Shown here piece after piece: positions 26,039 to 34,716 of a stretch of DNA of 64,000 nt. The notes under the pieces were generated by a model. That model was not told the DNA's origin, did not search any database, and worked only from the letters and a program-made list of their open reading frames with translations. Location of the stretch: NCBI RefSeq assembly GCF_002860125.1, contig NZ_PGVA01000024.1, positions 1 to 64,000 of the forward strand, in the 5' to 3' direction. Source of the DNA: Bacillus canaveralius (GTDB lineage: Bacteria; Bacillota; Bacilli; Bacillales; Cytobacillaceae). How positions within the stretch are numbered: position 1 is the first letter of the stretch; each line of letters starts with the position of its first letter. A program made the position numbers and the translations under genes.

Positions 26039-26099
26039 AAAAAAGGGGGACTGGAAAGCCTGATATCGTAAGGCTTTCTAGTATTCCCCCCTTTTTTTG
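26036..26099. terminator. Bidirectional terminator XRE gene/alaT
   Basis: AAAAAAGGGGG and CCCCCCTTTTTT form the base, with a second stem GGAAAGCC/GGCTTTCT inside. It has T runs in both directions. Confidence 0.85.
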
Positions 26100-26101
26100 T
26101 T

Positions 26102-26136
26102 GAGGTTAACCTGAATGGTTAAGCCTCTTTTTTTTA
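26102..26136 (+). terminator. Second terminator after XRE gene
   Basis: GAGG-TTAACC pairs with GGTTAA-CCTC (one bulge) and is followed by eight T on the plus strand. Confidence 0.7.
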
Positions 26137-26145
26137 TTGCTTGAA

Positions 26146-27318
26146 CTAACAAATCGAGTCAACAAAGCGATTGATGCGTTTCAGCGCTTCCTGGAGCTGC
26201 TCCATTGAAGAAGCATAAGAGCAGCGTACATGTCCTTCTCCACTATCCCCAAATACATTGCCCGGAACGACAGCGACCTTTTCCATTATCAGCAGCTGTT
26301 CTGCAAATTGCTCTGAAGAAAGTCCCGTTTTTTCTATTGATGGAAAAGCATAAAATGCTCCGCCTGGAACATGGCATTCAAGGCCGATTTCCGTTAGGGA
26401 GTGGACAAAGTAGTTTCGCCTGCGCCTGTAGCTTTTGCGCATTTCCTCAACATCTCCGCTGCCGTTTTTTAATGCTTCGATCGCCGCATGCTGCGCCATC
26501 GTTGGCGCACACATCATTGCATATTGATGGATTTTCAGCATCGCTGCACATATTTCTTCCGGCGCACAAACAAATCCGAGCCGCCAACCGGTCATCGCAA
26601 ACCCCTTCGAAAAACCGGACACAACGATTGTACGCTCCTGCATGTGACTGATCGCAGCCATCGAGGCATATTTTTCATCATAAACAAGCTCAGCATAAAT
26701 TTCATCGGACAAAACGAGCAAATCATACTTCTCCGCAATAGCGGCAATTCCTTCAAGCTCACTTTTGCTTAACAGGGTTCCCGTCGGGTTATTTGGGGAG
26801 CAGAGCATGATGATTTTCGTTCTTTCAGTGACAGCCTCTTCCAACTGGGAAGGCTGGATTTTGAAATCATTTTCCTTTAATGACTGGACATGGACAGGAA
26901 CTCCTCCAGCCATTGTCACCAGAGGCGCATAGGAAACAAAACACGGTTCAATCACGATCGCTTCATCACCGGGATCGAGCACCGCCCGCAGCGCAATATC
27001 AAGCGCCTGACTTGCACCGACTGTCACAATAATTTCTGAATCGGGAGCATAGCGAACTTCAAATTGTTTTTCCATATAATAACTAATCTCTTCGCGAAGC
27101 TCCAATAACCCGGCATTGGCCGTATAGGAGGTATATCCTTGTTCAAGCGAAAGAATCGCTGCTTCTCTTACAGACCATGAAGTTACAAAATCCGGCTCGC
27201 CAACCCCAAGAGAAATGACTCCTTCCATGCCGGCAGCAAGATCAAAAAAACGGCGGATTCCGGAAGGCTTTAACTGGCCAACGGTTTTTGATACATATGC
27301 AGTCTTTTGCTTCATCAA
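26146..27318 (-). CDS. alaT: Alanine/aromatic-type aminotransferase (class I)
   Basis: This PLP aminotransferase corresponds to B. subtilis AlaT (YugH), which makes alanine from pyruvate and glutamate. The catalytic lysine lies in VVSGFSKGFAMTGWRLGF, the cofactor aspartate/tyrosine in LVLSDEIYAELVYD, and NNPTGT near residue 178 binds the amino-acid carboxylate and PLP. The C-terminal arginine is in HVRCSYASS. Length 390 is normal. Its start overlaps the stop of alaR by 4 bases, so the two form a coupled operon in which alaR comes first. The context with an Lrp-type regulator supports the alanine assignment; substrate range was not deduced from sequence alone. Confidence 0.88.
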   Translation of the reverse strand: MMKQKTAYVSKTVGQLKPSGIRRFFDLAAGMEGVISLGVGEPDFVTSWSVREAAILSLEQGYTSYTANAGLLELREEISYYMEKQFEVRYAPDSEIIVTVGASQALDIALRAVLDPGDEAIVIEPCFVSYAPLVTMAGGVPVHVQSLKENDFKIQPSQLEEAVTERTKIIMLCSPNNPTGTLLSKSELEGIAAIAEKYDLLVLSDEIYAELVYDEKYASMAAISHMQERTIVVSGFSKGFAMTGWRLGFVCAPEEICAAMLKIHQYAMMCAPTMAQHAAIEALKNGSGDVEEMRKSYRRRRNYFVHSLTEIGLECHVPGGAFYAFPSIEKTGLSSEQFAEQLLIMEKVAVVPGNVFGDSGEGHVRCSYASSMEQLQEALKRINRFVDSIC

Positions 27319-27824
27319 GGGGACACCACGATGCGCTTATCTTCATCTTGTTGTTCAAATACCGTGCCGTCATGCTTATATTTCTTCAATATAAAGTGCG
27401 TCGTCGTCGAAATCACGGATTCCAAAGTTGATAGTTTTTCCGAAACAAATCTGGCCACTTCATTCATCGACCTGCCTTCGACAATCACAGACAGATCATA
27501 TGCACCCGACATCAAATAAACAGATTTCACCTCTTTAAAGCGATAAATCCTCTCGGCTACGCCGTCAAATCCCACTCCCCGCTTCGGTGTTACCTTTACA
27601 TCAATCATCGCTGTTACACCTTCATGTCCCTCAACCTTCGACCAGTCGATCATAGACGCATAGCGGACAATGATCTTTGCTTCTTCTAATTTAGCAAGAA
27701 TGTCTTCTGCTTCGCCTGCTTTTAAACCAACCATTTTTTCAAGGTCAGCAATCGGTATTCTCGCATCCTTTTCCAATATTTCAACAATCTCTAATTCCTT
27801 ATCGGTTAAATGCATCGAATCCAT
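27315..27824 (-). CDS. alaR: Lrp/AsnC-family regulator of alaT operon
   Basis: This 169-residue transcription regulator has an N-terminal winged helix-turn-helix (KELEIVEILEKDARIPIADLEKMVGL) and a C-terminal RAM ligand-binding domain starting around residue 70 (VTAMIDVKVTP, VYLMSGAYDLSVIVEGRSM). RAM domains sense amino acids, and AlaR of B. subtilis controls alaRT. It is promoter-proximal and its stop overlaps the alaT start by 4 bases. It is divergent from yugF with an AT-rich gap of about 195 bases that probably holds its own operator. The start at 27824 follows a weak GAGGGATGG site. Confidence 0.9.
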   Translation of the reverse strand: MDSMHLTDKELEIVEILEKDARIPIADLEKMVGLKAGEAEDILAKLEEAKIIVRYASMIDWSKVEGHEGVTAMIDVKVTPKRGVGFDGVAERIYRFKEVKSVYLMSGAYDLSVIVEGRSMNEVARFVSEKLSTLESVISTTTHFILKKYKHDGTVFEQQDEDKRIVVSP

Positions 27825-28019
27825 CCCTCAATTCTGCTTTATAAAATATGTTCATTATAGCAAAATTTTCGATCAAAATAGATTCCTTTTATTTATTTTT
27901 TTTATGTGCCTTTTAAAAAATAATACTGTCATTATTTTAGAAAATGATAATCTTTTATGTGTATAGTGGAAAAGCTAAGGGAAATTAACGGTAAAAAGAT
28001 TTTCAAGGAGAAGATTAAA

Positions 28020-28847
28020 ATGGTCCCAACTGCTGCAGCCGAAACAAAAAGAATCAACGGGAATGACGTTTATTATGAGTATTACCTAAATACACAGTCT
28101 TGTGAAACCATTGTGCTGCTGCATGGGTTTCTTTCTTCGAGTTTCAGCTTCCGCAGATTAGTTCCGCTGCTGAAGAATGATTACAGCGTAATCTCGATAG
28201 ATTTCCCCCCGTTTGGAAAAAGCGGTAAGTCGCGTAACTTTCATTACTCGTATCAAAATATCGCCCGCACGATCATCGGCCTGCTGGAGTCGCTTAACAT
28301 CAATAACTTCAACATTATTGGCCACTCAATGGGCGGACAAATCACGTTAAATATGCTTCACTACCGTCCAGATCTTGCGGACAAAGCGGTTTTGCTATGC
28401 AGTTCCGGTTATCTCAGCCCTTCAAAAATACCGCTCGTCTTTTCCAGCTATCTTCCGTTTTTCCATGTATTTGTGAAGCGGCGCCTTGAAAAATCGGGGC
28501 TGAGGACCAACTTGGAGAATGTCGTCCACAACCGATCGCTGATTGATGAGGAGATGGAGAACGGCTATCTTCAGCCTTTCCTGGACGAAAATATTTTCAA
28601 AGCATTAACAAGAATGATCCGTGACCGCGAAGGCGATTTACCATCCAATGTGCTTAGGGAAATTGAAACTCCGTGCCTTTTGATCTGGGGTGAGCATGAC
28701 AAGGTTGTTCCGCTCCGCGTCGGCAGGAAATTGCATAAAGATTTACAGCATTCCAAGCTCGTCGTCTTGAAAGATACCGGACATCTTGTTCCTGAAGAAA
28801 GACCCGCTGAGGTTTACCACTATATTAAGAAGTTTCTTACCGGGTGA
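28020..28847 (+). CDS. yugF: Alpha/beta hydrolase (YugF-like)
   Basis: This 275-residue hydrolase has the full alpha/beta fold layout: oxyanion segment LLHGFLSS, nucleophile elbow GHSMGGQ, acid in WGEHDKVVP and base in DTGHLVPEE. It has no signal peptide, so it acts in the cytosol. Substrates of YugF are unknown; esters or C-C bond substrates are both possible. ATG 28020 is chosen because AAGGAG lies 10 bases upstream; an earlier ATG at 27957 would add 21 residues without a site. It lies between alaR and yugE as in B. subtilis and is followed by a shared hairpin. Confidence 0.88.
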   Translation: MVPTAAAETKRINGNDVYYEYYLNTQSCETIVLLHGFLSSSFSFRRLVPLLKNDYSVISIDFPPFGKSGKSRNFHYSYQNIARTIIGLLESLNINNFNIIGHSMGGQITLNMLHYRPDLADKAVLLCSSGYLSPSKIPLVFSSYLPFFHVFVKRRLEKSGLRTNLENVVHNRSLIDEEMENGYLQPFLDENIFKALTRMIRDREGDLPSNVLREIETPCLLIWGEHDKVVPLRVGRKLHKDLQHSKLVVLKDTGHLVPEERPAEVYHYIKKFLTG

Positions 28848-28867
28848 AAAAGGCTCGTTTCACATGC

Positions 28868-28904
28868 AAAAGGGCCGGCCGGTGTTGTATCCGGTCAGCC
28901 CTTT
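28868..28904. terminator. Hairpin between yugF and yugE
   Basis: AAAGGGC and GCCCTTT with inner CGGCCGG/CCGGTCA form a long GC-rich stem between convergent genes. T runs are lacking, so its strength is uncertain. Confidence 0.5.
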
Positions 28905-28909
28905 CGCCG

Positions 28910-29170
28910 CTATACTGAGCAAGATCCCTGACCCTTAATTTCCAGCAAAGCGACGGCAATTTTTCTGCAGTCGTCCAGTTGAATGATCTGTTCGAATGAA
29001 AATTCGTATATGCTCTGAATTTTTCTGGCAAGCTTGTTGGCATCATCTTCGTCATGCACGGCCTGGACTACATCGGCAATCTCCGTGTCATATCCGCCCT
29101 CACCGCAATGAAAAGGATCCCAGCTGTTTAAAACATCGACAAGACGTAAATTTATTTGTTGGGTTTGCAT
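28910..29170 (-). CDS. yugE: DUF1871 family protein (YugE)
   Basis: This 86-residue cytosolic protein of unknown function has the same length as B. subtilis YugE and the same position between yugF and patB. It is acidic and helical, with VVDVLNSWDPFHCGEGGYDTE as its most distinctive segment (first 20 residues given from LVDVLNSWDPF onward) and ends in GQGSCSV. It contains no membrane segment or known catalytic motif. A weak TAGGTGA site precedes the ATG. No function is proposed. Confidence 0.85.
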   Translation of the reverse strand: MQTQQINLRLVDVLNSWDPFHCGEGGYDTEIADVVQAVHDEDDANKLARKIQSIYEFSFEQIIQLDDCRKIAVALLEIKGQGSCSV

Positions 29171-29254
29171 ATAATCACCTATTATTTTAACTTTTGACGT
29201 TCATATCTTATCATATTAGTATCAGTAGATAAAAACATGATAGAGGGTGAAAAG

Positions 29255-30421
29255 ATGGCAGGCTATGATTTTCATGAAAAAATCGATCGCGTTAACACTG
29301 CGTCTGTAAAATGGGGAATGACAAAGGAAGTTTTTGGTTCGGATGATCTTTTGCCGATGTGGGTCGCCGATATGGACTTCCGCCCGCCCGAAGAGGTCCA
29401 GAAAGCGCTGGCGAAACGAATTGAACATGGCATCTACGGCTACACATATGTGCCGCCTTCTGTTTCCAAAGCGATCCAAAGCTGGCTCTACAAACGGCAC
29501 GATTGGCAAATAAACCGATCATGGCTTTTATATGCTTCCGGAGTTGTTCCGGCAATCAGCACAGCCATTCAAGCATTTACGGTTCCCGGTGATAAAGTGA
29601 TGCTTCAATCACCAGTATACTATCCGTTTTTTGAAATGGTCGAAAAAAATGACCGCATTGTTGTCAACTCTCCTCTTCAACTCACAGGCTCGCAATACGA
29701 GATCAATTTTACTGATTTTGAAGAATGCCTAAAACAGGGCGTAAAGCTATTCCTGTTATGCAGCCCGCACAACCCGGGTGGGCGAGTTTGGAATGAAGAA
29801 GAACTGACAGAGATCGGCAGACTATGTGTCAAATACGACTGCCTCATTCTTTCTGATGAAATTCATTCCGATTTGGTTTTCTCACCCTATCGCCATATTC
29901 CGATTGCATCCTTTGAACCGTTCAGCAGCCATGTCATCACTTGTATCGCCCCTTCAAAAACGTTTAACTTAGCAGGATTGCAAGCAGCGGCCCTGATCAT
30001 TAAAAATGAGAAACTGAGAGAGCAATTTCGGGAAGCCCAGCAGCGCCAAGGATTTTTCAGTTTAAACACATTTGGAACACTAGCTATGGAAGCCGCTTTC
30101 CGCTACGGTGAACCATGGCTTGATAGTTTGCTTGACTATTTGCAGGGAAATGTTGGAATCGCCAAAAAGTATTTTCAGGAACACCTGCCCCGGTTCCGAT
30201 TAATTGAGCCTGAATCAACATACCTATTATGGATTGATTGCCGTCCGCTTGGGCTAACAGATGAACAATTACAAGATCGGCTTTTGGAAAAGGGCAAACT
30301 TGCCCTTGAACCAGGCAGCAAGTTTCGCCAGGGCGGGGAAGGGTTTGTCCGGATGAACATCGGCTGCCAGCGCGAAGTTCTGATCGAAGGATTGGAGCGG
30401 TTTACGAAAGCATTTGCATAA
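29255..30421 (+). CDS. patB: MalY/PatB-family C-S lyase (cystathionine beta-lyase)
   Basis: This PLP enzyme splits C-S bonds of cystathionine and related thioethers, releasing a thiol or homocysteine; in some Bacillus it also generates volatile thiols. Family features are WVADMDFRPP near the start, SPVYYPFF, the substrate loop SPHNPGGRVW, cofactor SDEIHSDLVF, and the Schiff-base lysine in APSKTFNLAGLQ. ATG 29255 has GAGGGTG 5 bases upstream; an ATG six codons earlier is not preceded by a site. At 388 residues it is of normal length. It is divergent from yugE and convergent with the TerC gene. Confidence 0.9.
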   Translation: MAGYDFHEKIDRVNTASVKWGMTKEVFGSDDLLPMWVADMDFRPPEEVQKALAKRIEHGIYGYTYVPPSVSKAIQSWLYKRHDWQINRSWLLYASGVVPAISTAIQAFTVPGDKVMLQSPVYYPFFEMVEKNDRIVVNSPLQLTGSQYEINFTDFEECLKQGVKLFLLCSPHNPGGRVWNEEELTEIGRLCVKYDCLILSDEIHSDLVFSPYRHIPIASFEPFSSHVITCIAPSKTFNLAGLQAAALIIKNEKLREQFREAQQRQGFFSLNTFGTLAMEAAFRYGEPWLDSLLDYLQGNVGIAKKYFQEHLPRFRLIEPESTYLLWIDCRPLGLTDEQLQDRLLEKGKLALEPGSKFRQGGEGFVRMNIGCQREVLIEGLERFTKAFA

Positions 30422-30422
30422 T

Positions 30423-30463
30423 TTAAAACACCCAAAGCTATTAGCGGCTTTGGGTGTTTTAAT
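30423..30463. terminator. Bidirectional terminator patB/TerC gene
   Basis: AAAACACCCAAAGC pairs with GCTTTGGGTGTTTT over 14 bp. Confidence 0.9.
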
Positions 30464-30467
30464 TGTA

Positions 30468-31244
30468 TTATGAAGCTTTTTCACCAGCTTGGACTTGCTT
30501 ATCTTTTGATAAAAACCAACCGCCAACCGCAATTAAAATTAAGACAACGTAAAAGCTGATTTTCCATTCGGAAGATTTCGCAAATGCTTCGGGCAGGACA
30601 CTCAGTGCCGGATGGGACAGAGTATAAACGGCAAGCTTGACCCCGACCCAGCCGACGATCATAAATGCAGCGATTTCCAGCCCCGGCCTGCGCTGCAACA
30701 GTGTTACAAAATAATTGGCTGCGAAGCGCATGATGATTAGACCTATTAAACCTCCAGCGAAAATGACGAGGAATTTCCCGCCGTCAAGTCCTCCAATCTG
30801 TGGGAGTGGCGTGTTCGGAAGCGTCACAGCCAGCGCAACAGCGGCTAAAATCGAATCGACCGCAAATGCAATATCCGCCAATTCAACTTTAAAAACGGTC
30901 GCCCAGAAGCTTGATCCCTTCTTTTCCTCTTTTTTCACTTCAGTTCTGTCCTTATTTATGACGAACTTACGGACAATATGGTTAATGGCAATAAAGAGAA
31001 GGTAAAGAGCTCCGATTGCCTGTACTTGCCATACGTCGACAAGGAAGGAAATGATAAACAGTGACCCGAAGCGGAAAATAAAAGCTCCGAAAAGACCATA
31101 GAAGAGCGCTTTTTTCCTCTCCTCCTCAGGAAGGTGTTTCACCATAATAGCCAAAACCAATGCATTGTCAGCAGCCAGAAGTCCTTCAAGTGCAATTAGG
31201 ACAAGTAATACCCAGCCGTATTCCAGTAAAATTGATACATCCAT
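30468..31244 (-). CDS. TerC-family membrane protein, probable Mn2+ exporter
   Basis: This 258-residue protein has seven to eight membrane segments and the TerC metal-binding signatures: EGLLAADNALVLAIMV in the first helix pair and VELADIAFAVDSILAA in the middle, each supplying acidic residues. Bacillus members (YkoY, YceF) export manganese or help load it into secreted enzymes. The yybP-ykoY manganese riboswitch directly upstream strongly supports a manganese role. It has AAGGAGGAA before ATG 31244. It is a single-gene unit ending in a shared terminator with patB. B. subtilis does not have a TerC gene at this spot, so this is an insertion between patB and kapB. Confidence 0.9.
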   Translation of the reverse strand: MDVSILLEYGWVLLVLIALEGLLAADNALVLAIMVKHLPEEERKKALFYGLFGAFIFRFGSLFIISFLVDVWQVQAIGALYLLFIAINHIVRKFVINKDRTEVKKEEKKGSSFWATVFKVELADIAFAVDSILAAVALAVTLPNTPLPQIGGLDGGKFLVIFAGGLIGLIIMRFAANYFVTLLQRRPGLEIAAFMIVGWVGVKLAVYTLSHPALSVLPEAFAKSSEWKISFYVVLILIAVGGWFLSKDKQVQAGEKAS

Positions 31245-31414
31245 GAAAAAATTCCTCCTTGAATTTTATTATTTGCTGGCAGTCAAATAGATTTTTCCCA
31301 CCGGCCTTGCAGATACAAAAAGGCAATCTCATATGTCGGGTTAACAACAGGTGAACATAATAATGAATTACCCCATACCAAGAAAACAAAGCATAGTTGT
31401 AGTCCCGGGCAATG

Positions 31415-31446
31415 AAAAAAGGCCTTTACTCATGTAAAGGCCCGAA
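31415..31446 (-). terminator. Second terminator downstream of Mn riboswitch
   Basis: GGGCCTTTAC and GTAAAGGCC form the stem, followed on the minus strand by six T. It resembles the first riboswitch terminator and lies 10 bases beyond it. Confidence 0.75.
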
Positions 31447-31450
31447 ACAT

Positions 31451-31486
31451 ACAAAAAGACCTTTACACATGTCTGTAAAGGTCTTG
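31451..31486 (-). terminator. Riboswitch-controlled terminator
   Basis: AAGACCTTTACA and TGTAAAGGTCTT form a 12-bp stem with a TTTTT tail on the minus strand. The 5' arm overlaps the 3' end of the aptamer (GCAAGACC), as expected for a transcriptional switch. Confidence 0.85.
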
Positions 31487-31572
31487 CTAACAACGGTAAG
31501 GTTGCCAATAAAGCCGGAGATATGTATCCCGAAATGACGACTTTATTGTCCAGCTACTCCCCTTTAAAAAGG
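31480..31572 (-). promoter_or_regulatory. yybP-ykoY manganese riboswitch aptamer
   Basis: On the minus strand the consensus elements occur in order: AAAGGGGAGTAGCTG, a linker, GTCGTCATTTCGGGA, CTCCGGC, TTGGCAACCTTACCG and GTTAGCAAGACC. These form the two stacked loops that bind Mn2+. Manganese should stop terminator formation and switch on the TerC gene. Confidence 0.92.
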
Positions 31573-31756
31573 ATTATTGAATTAATATAAATATAAAGGA
31601 AACTGTTCTGAAAAGTCAAGTCAATTCCGATAATCTGGTTGATTTTTAGAAAATTAGCTCTATGAGCACCAACCCATCTATCATCTTATACAGCTAAATT
31701 ATTTTGGTGTTGCAGTTAATTGATCAGGAACATCTGAAAAAAGACGCAGAGCCATG

Positions 31757-31963
31757 TTAACGGTCTTTGTTTCGTTGGTTTTGTTCGTTTATTCTTTTTT
31801 CAAGCTCCTCCGTTTTGCGGGCTTCCCGTTTGGAAACATTTATGATGAATCTCATCGTTAAAATGGCCGCAATCAAGAAGACGACAAGCGTAATAGCCGA
31901 GGGGATATATTCAGATTTATCTTCAGGAAAATATAAAAAGAGGGAAAGCACATACCATTGCAT
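31757..31963 (-). CDS. Small single-pass membrane protein, unknown
   Basis: I do not recognise this 68-residue protein. A hydrophobic helix at about residues 20-41 (SAITLVVFLIAAILTM) is followed by a highly charged, probably coiled-coil tail (SKREARKTEELEKRINEQN). The start at 31963 is preferred because AAGGAAG lies about 9 bases upstream; the longer frame to 32071 adds 36 residues with no ribosome site. It is divergent from kapB. In the B. subtilis order the sensor kinase gene kinB would lie near here, but this protein is much too small to be KinB. It could be a regulator or scaffold at the membrane; no function is claimed. Confidence 0.55.
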   Translation of the reverse strand: MQWYVLSLFLYFPEDKSEYIPSAITLVVFLIAAILTMRFIINVSKREARKTEELEKRINEQNQRNKDR

Positions 31964-32180
31964 CGTCTGTTTCTTCCTTTCTGCCGGGGCAGGGTTCCAT
32001 TCATCTATTATAACGCGAACGGCCGGGGCCGGTCTTTTTGACAAAATCCAGCGGGAGACCCCTGATATCACGTTGAATCCCGTTCCCGAAAATTAAACAA
32101 CTGCGGATTCAGGTTATTATGATACCATATGAATAAGCTATTTACACTTTCAGAGATTTAATCCAAGGAGGAGAGCAGTC

Positions 32181-32558
32181 GTGGAATTACAAATTGGCGA
32201 TAAGGTAACAGCCCATTATAAGACGGGAAAATATGCAGGGGAGATTACTGATGTTCGGCCCGCGCATTACTTAGTGAGAGTCCTTGCTGTTTTAAAGCAT
32301 CCGAAGCAGGGTGATTTACATAGCCCGAATGAAGCTGAAGGAGTTTTCTTCCACGAAAGACGTGCGCTTGCCCACCGGGAACAAGCAAACATTACGAAGC
32401 AAATGGTCAAGCCTTTTGCCGATGACATGCCCGACTATGATGAATCGTTGCGGGCGGCAATCGCGAAAATGAAGGAAGAACTGGCCAATGACAGTTCCAA
32501 ATGGACCGAACTGAGCTTAAGAAATCTTGAATCATTAGAAAAAGATTATTTTAAATGA
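32181..32558 (+). CDS. kapB: Sporulation phosphorelay protein KapB
   Basis: KapB is required for the KinB branch of the sporulation phosphorelay in B. subtilis. The 125-residue sequence fits the family: IGDKVTAHYKTGKYAGEI at the start, LVRVLAVLKHPKQGDLH, and FFHERRALAHREQANI. The beta-rich first half looks SH3-like, the second half is helical. No lipobox or signal segment is visible, although the B. subtilis protein was described as a lipoprotein. It starts at GTG 32181 with AAGGAGGAG 8 bases upstream. KinB, normally just upstream, is missing here. It is convergent with kapD and shares a terminator with it. Confidence 0.88.
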   Translation: MELQIGDKVTAHYKTGKYAGEITDVRPAHYLVRVLAVLKHPKQGDLHSPNEAEGVFFHERRALAHREQANITKQMVKPFADDMPDYDESLRAAIAKMKEELANDSSKWTELSLRNLESLEKDYFK

Positions 32559-32593
32559 ACATCCTCGTCTGTGTCATCATGCATGCTCATTAA

Positions 32594-32636
32594 CTAAAAA
32601 GCCAAATCTCCAATTACAGGGGATTTGGCTTTTTAG
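32594..32636. terminator. Bidirectional terminator kapB/kapD
   Basis: AAAAAGCCAAATC pairs with GATTTGGCTTTTT over 13 bp; one arm overlaps the kapD stop. Confidence 0.9.
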
Positions 32637-33253
32637 GCGAACTTATTTAACAGCTTGGAAAAATCAACGCGATCACCGATCGTCGTGGGAGTTGGCTTCT
32701 GTAAATATTGCTTATCCTTTTCGACCAAACGGAAAATGCTGTAAGTGGTCATGGCGTCATCTAAAGCGCGATGGTGTTTGCCTGTCCCTTCCTTTCCGTA
32801 CTCCTGGACTGCCTTCCATAAACCCGTCTGGTTTTGGTCTCCAAAGAATTGTTTGTATTCCATCGATAAGTCGATTTCCTTCCCGGAAAAAGGAAATGGC
32901 AACCCGGCCTTTGCACAATTTTGGCGAAGTACCCTCATATCCATATTTCCCCATGTGACAACCGTGCTTGAAGCTCCCCGATCCAAATGCTCCAATTTTT
33001 TAATCAGTTCATAAAAAGAAACTCCCTGATTCACCTGTGCCTGTGAAATATGTAAAAACGATTTGCAGCGGTCTGTTAATTTGGGGAAGCGCAACGGGAT
33101 AACAAATGAAGAAAATTTCTCGAAAATATTCTCTTCTTCTACGATGACGATACCCGCTTCAATAATTTCCGGGTAAAACCCTGTTAACTTGCCTTTTCGA
33201 TCTGGCATTGTAAACTCAAAATCAATAAATAAATACCGGTGCTTCTCCTTCAC
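32633..33253 (-). CDS. kapD: 3'-5' exonuclease-like protein KapD
   Basis: This 206-residue DEDDh-type exonuclease fold has the first acidic pair in LFIDFEFTM, the middle aspartate in WGNMDMRVL and the last motif in HHRALDDAMTT, so the catalytic residues look complete. In B. subtilis KapD is reported to inhibit the KinB pathway to sporulation when overproduced. A role on nucleic acid is inferred from the fold. It lies convergent with kapB and ends inside their shared terminator. Upstream is a 245-base AT-rich gap divergent from the MFS gene. The start codon at 33253 follows GGGGAAAGCAGGTG. Confidence 0.9.
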   Translation of the reverse strand: MKEKHRYLFIDFEFTMPDRKGKLTGFYPEIIEAGIVIVEEENIFEKFSSFVIPLRFPKLTDRCKSFLHISQAQVNQGVSFYELIKKLEHLDRGASSTVVTWGNMDMRVLRQNCAKAGLPFPFSGKEIDLSMEYKQFFGDQNQTGLWKAVQEYGKEGTGKHHRALDDAMTTYSIFRLVEKDKQYLQKPTPTTIGDRVDFSKLLNKFA

Positions 33254-33498
33254 TTATTCACCTGCTTTCCCCTTGTGAATCAACCAATTCCGTGAATTAA
33301 AGTTCGATACAGCGATTGTTTTAAATTATTATATCATGTTCAATTTTAAATTTTTAAATTTTCTGCATTATTTTTCCCTATTTTTTTTTTGCAGACTTTC
33401 AATTAAAGGATTTTTTTATTAAAATTAATATTTAGATAGACGAAATAATTTTATTAACAATATCCAGAAATTCACTGTGGATAAATTCCAACAAGAAG

Positions 33499-34716
33499 GT
33501 GTTTATAATTCAGTTACAACGAAGAAACCTGATGATTATGTGGTTTGCGAATTTTTTAGTCGCTGCAAGTGCCACGATGATCTTGCCTTTTTTATCCCTA
33601 TATATTGAAACAATGGGAGCATTTAGTGATGATTATGTACAGCGTTGGTCCGGATTCGTCTTCGGTATTACATTTTTAGCTGCGTTTTTCATTTCTCCAT
33701 TATGGGGACGGTTTGGAGACAAGCACGGGTACAAACCAATCCTGATCATTACTGGCTTTGGAATTGCTTCGTGCATTTTTTTAATGGGCCTGGTTGATTC
33801 TGTGCAGGGATTATTTATCCTGCGGCTTGCGATGGGGGTTGTCACCGGGTTTATCCCGACATCACTAGCACTCATTTCATCGCAAACAAGAAAGGAAGTT
33901 GCCGGGAAAACGTTGGGAACCTTACAAATGGGGACTGTATCCGGAAGCTTGTTGGGACCGCTGATCGGTGGAATGATGGCCGATATATTCGGGTTTCAAT
34001 ATACGTTTTTGATTACTTCGTTTGTAATCGCTCTGGCCACGGTGTTAGTTGCAGTAGGTATAAAGGAGAAACGGCGTGAAAAAGCGGCAGATTATGGAAA
34101 GTCGTTTTCACGGAAGGATGTTGTAAGCCATATTTTTCATAACCGGGTATTGCTTACAATTATGATTTTGTCTTTGCTTGTCAACACAGCCAACTTTAGT
34201 ATCCAACCGTTGCTTGCCCTTTACGTCAATCAATTAAATCATTCTAGCAATATCGCTTTTCTGGCCGGGCTGGCATTCTCGGCAACCGGCTTTGGAAACC
34301 TGCTTTTCACACGAAGCTGGGGAAAGCTTGGTGATTCAGCTGGACATGACCGGGTTTTAATGATCCTGCTCGTCCTCTCAGCCCTGCTGTTTATACCTCA
34401 GGGGCTTGTCGAGTCCTTATGGCAGCTTATCTTGTGTAGATTTTTATTTGGCGTCGCGATCGGTGGGGTGATTCCATGCATCACCGCTTACATCCGCCAG
34501 ATGGCACCACTTGCAATGCAAGGAGAAATCCTTGGTTATAATGTTTCGTTTCAATTTATGGGGAACGTAATAGGGCCGGCAATGGGTGGATTGCTCTCCG
34601 GATTATTTGGCATTTCTACCGTCTTTTTTGTAACAAGTGCTTTATTCGTTGCTGCTTTTGGCTTATTATGGTGGAGTGTTAGAAAATCAGGAGAGCTGGC
34701 CCAGTCCTCTTCCTGA
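33499..34716 (+). CDS. Major facilitator superfamily efflux transporter (YuxJ-like)
   Basis: This 12-helix transporter of about 405 residues belongs to the multidrug-type MFS group. It has the loop 2-3 motif GRFGDKHGYKPILI, a variant of the conserved GxLaDrxGrkp, and the motif C region GTVSGSLLGPLIGGMM in helix 5, typical of drug:H+ antiporters. The gene lies between kapD and pbpD where yuxJ is found in B. subtilis. The start is uncertain: GTG 33499 overlaps the AAGAAGG site, and the next in-frame codons (ATA, ATT, ATG 33532) are possible. The substrate is unknown. It ends about 80 bases before pbpD with no terminator, so co-transcription is possible. Confidence 0.85.
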   Translation: MFIIQLQRRNLMIMWFANFLVAASATMILPFLSLYIETMGAFSDDYVQRWSGFVFGITFLAAFFISPLWGRFGDKHGYKPILIITGFGIASCIFLMGLVDSVQGLFILRLAMGVVTGFIPTSLALISSQTRKEVAGKTLGTLQMGTVSGSLLGPLIGGMMADIFGFQYTFLITSFVIALATVLVAVGIKEKRREKAADYGKSFSRKDVVSHIFHNRVLLTIMILSLLVNTANFSIQPLLALYVNQLNHSSNIAFLAGLAFSATGFGNLLFTRSWGKLGDSAGHDRVLMILLVLSALLFIPQGLVESLWQLILCRFLFGVAIGGVIPCITAYIRQMAPLAMQGEILGYNVSFQFMGNVIGPAMGGLLSGLFGISTVFFVTSALFVAAFGLLWWSVRKSGELAQSSS

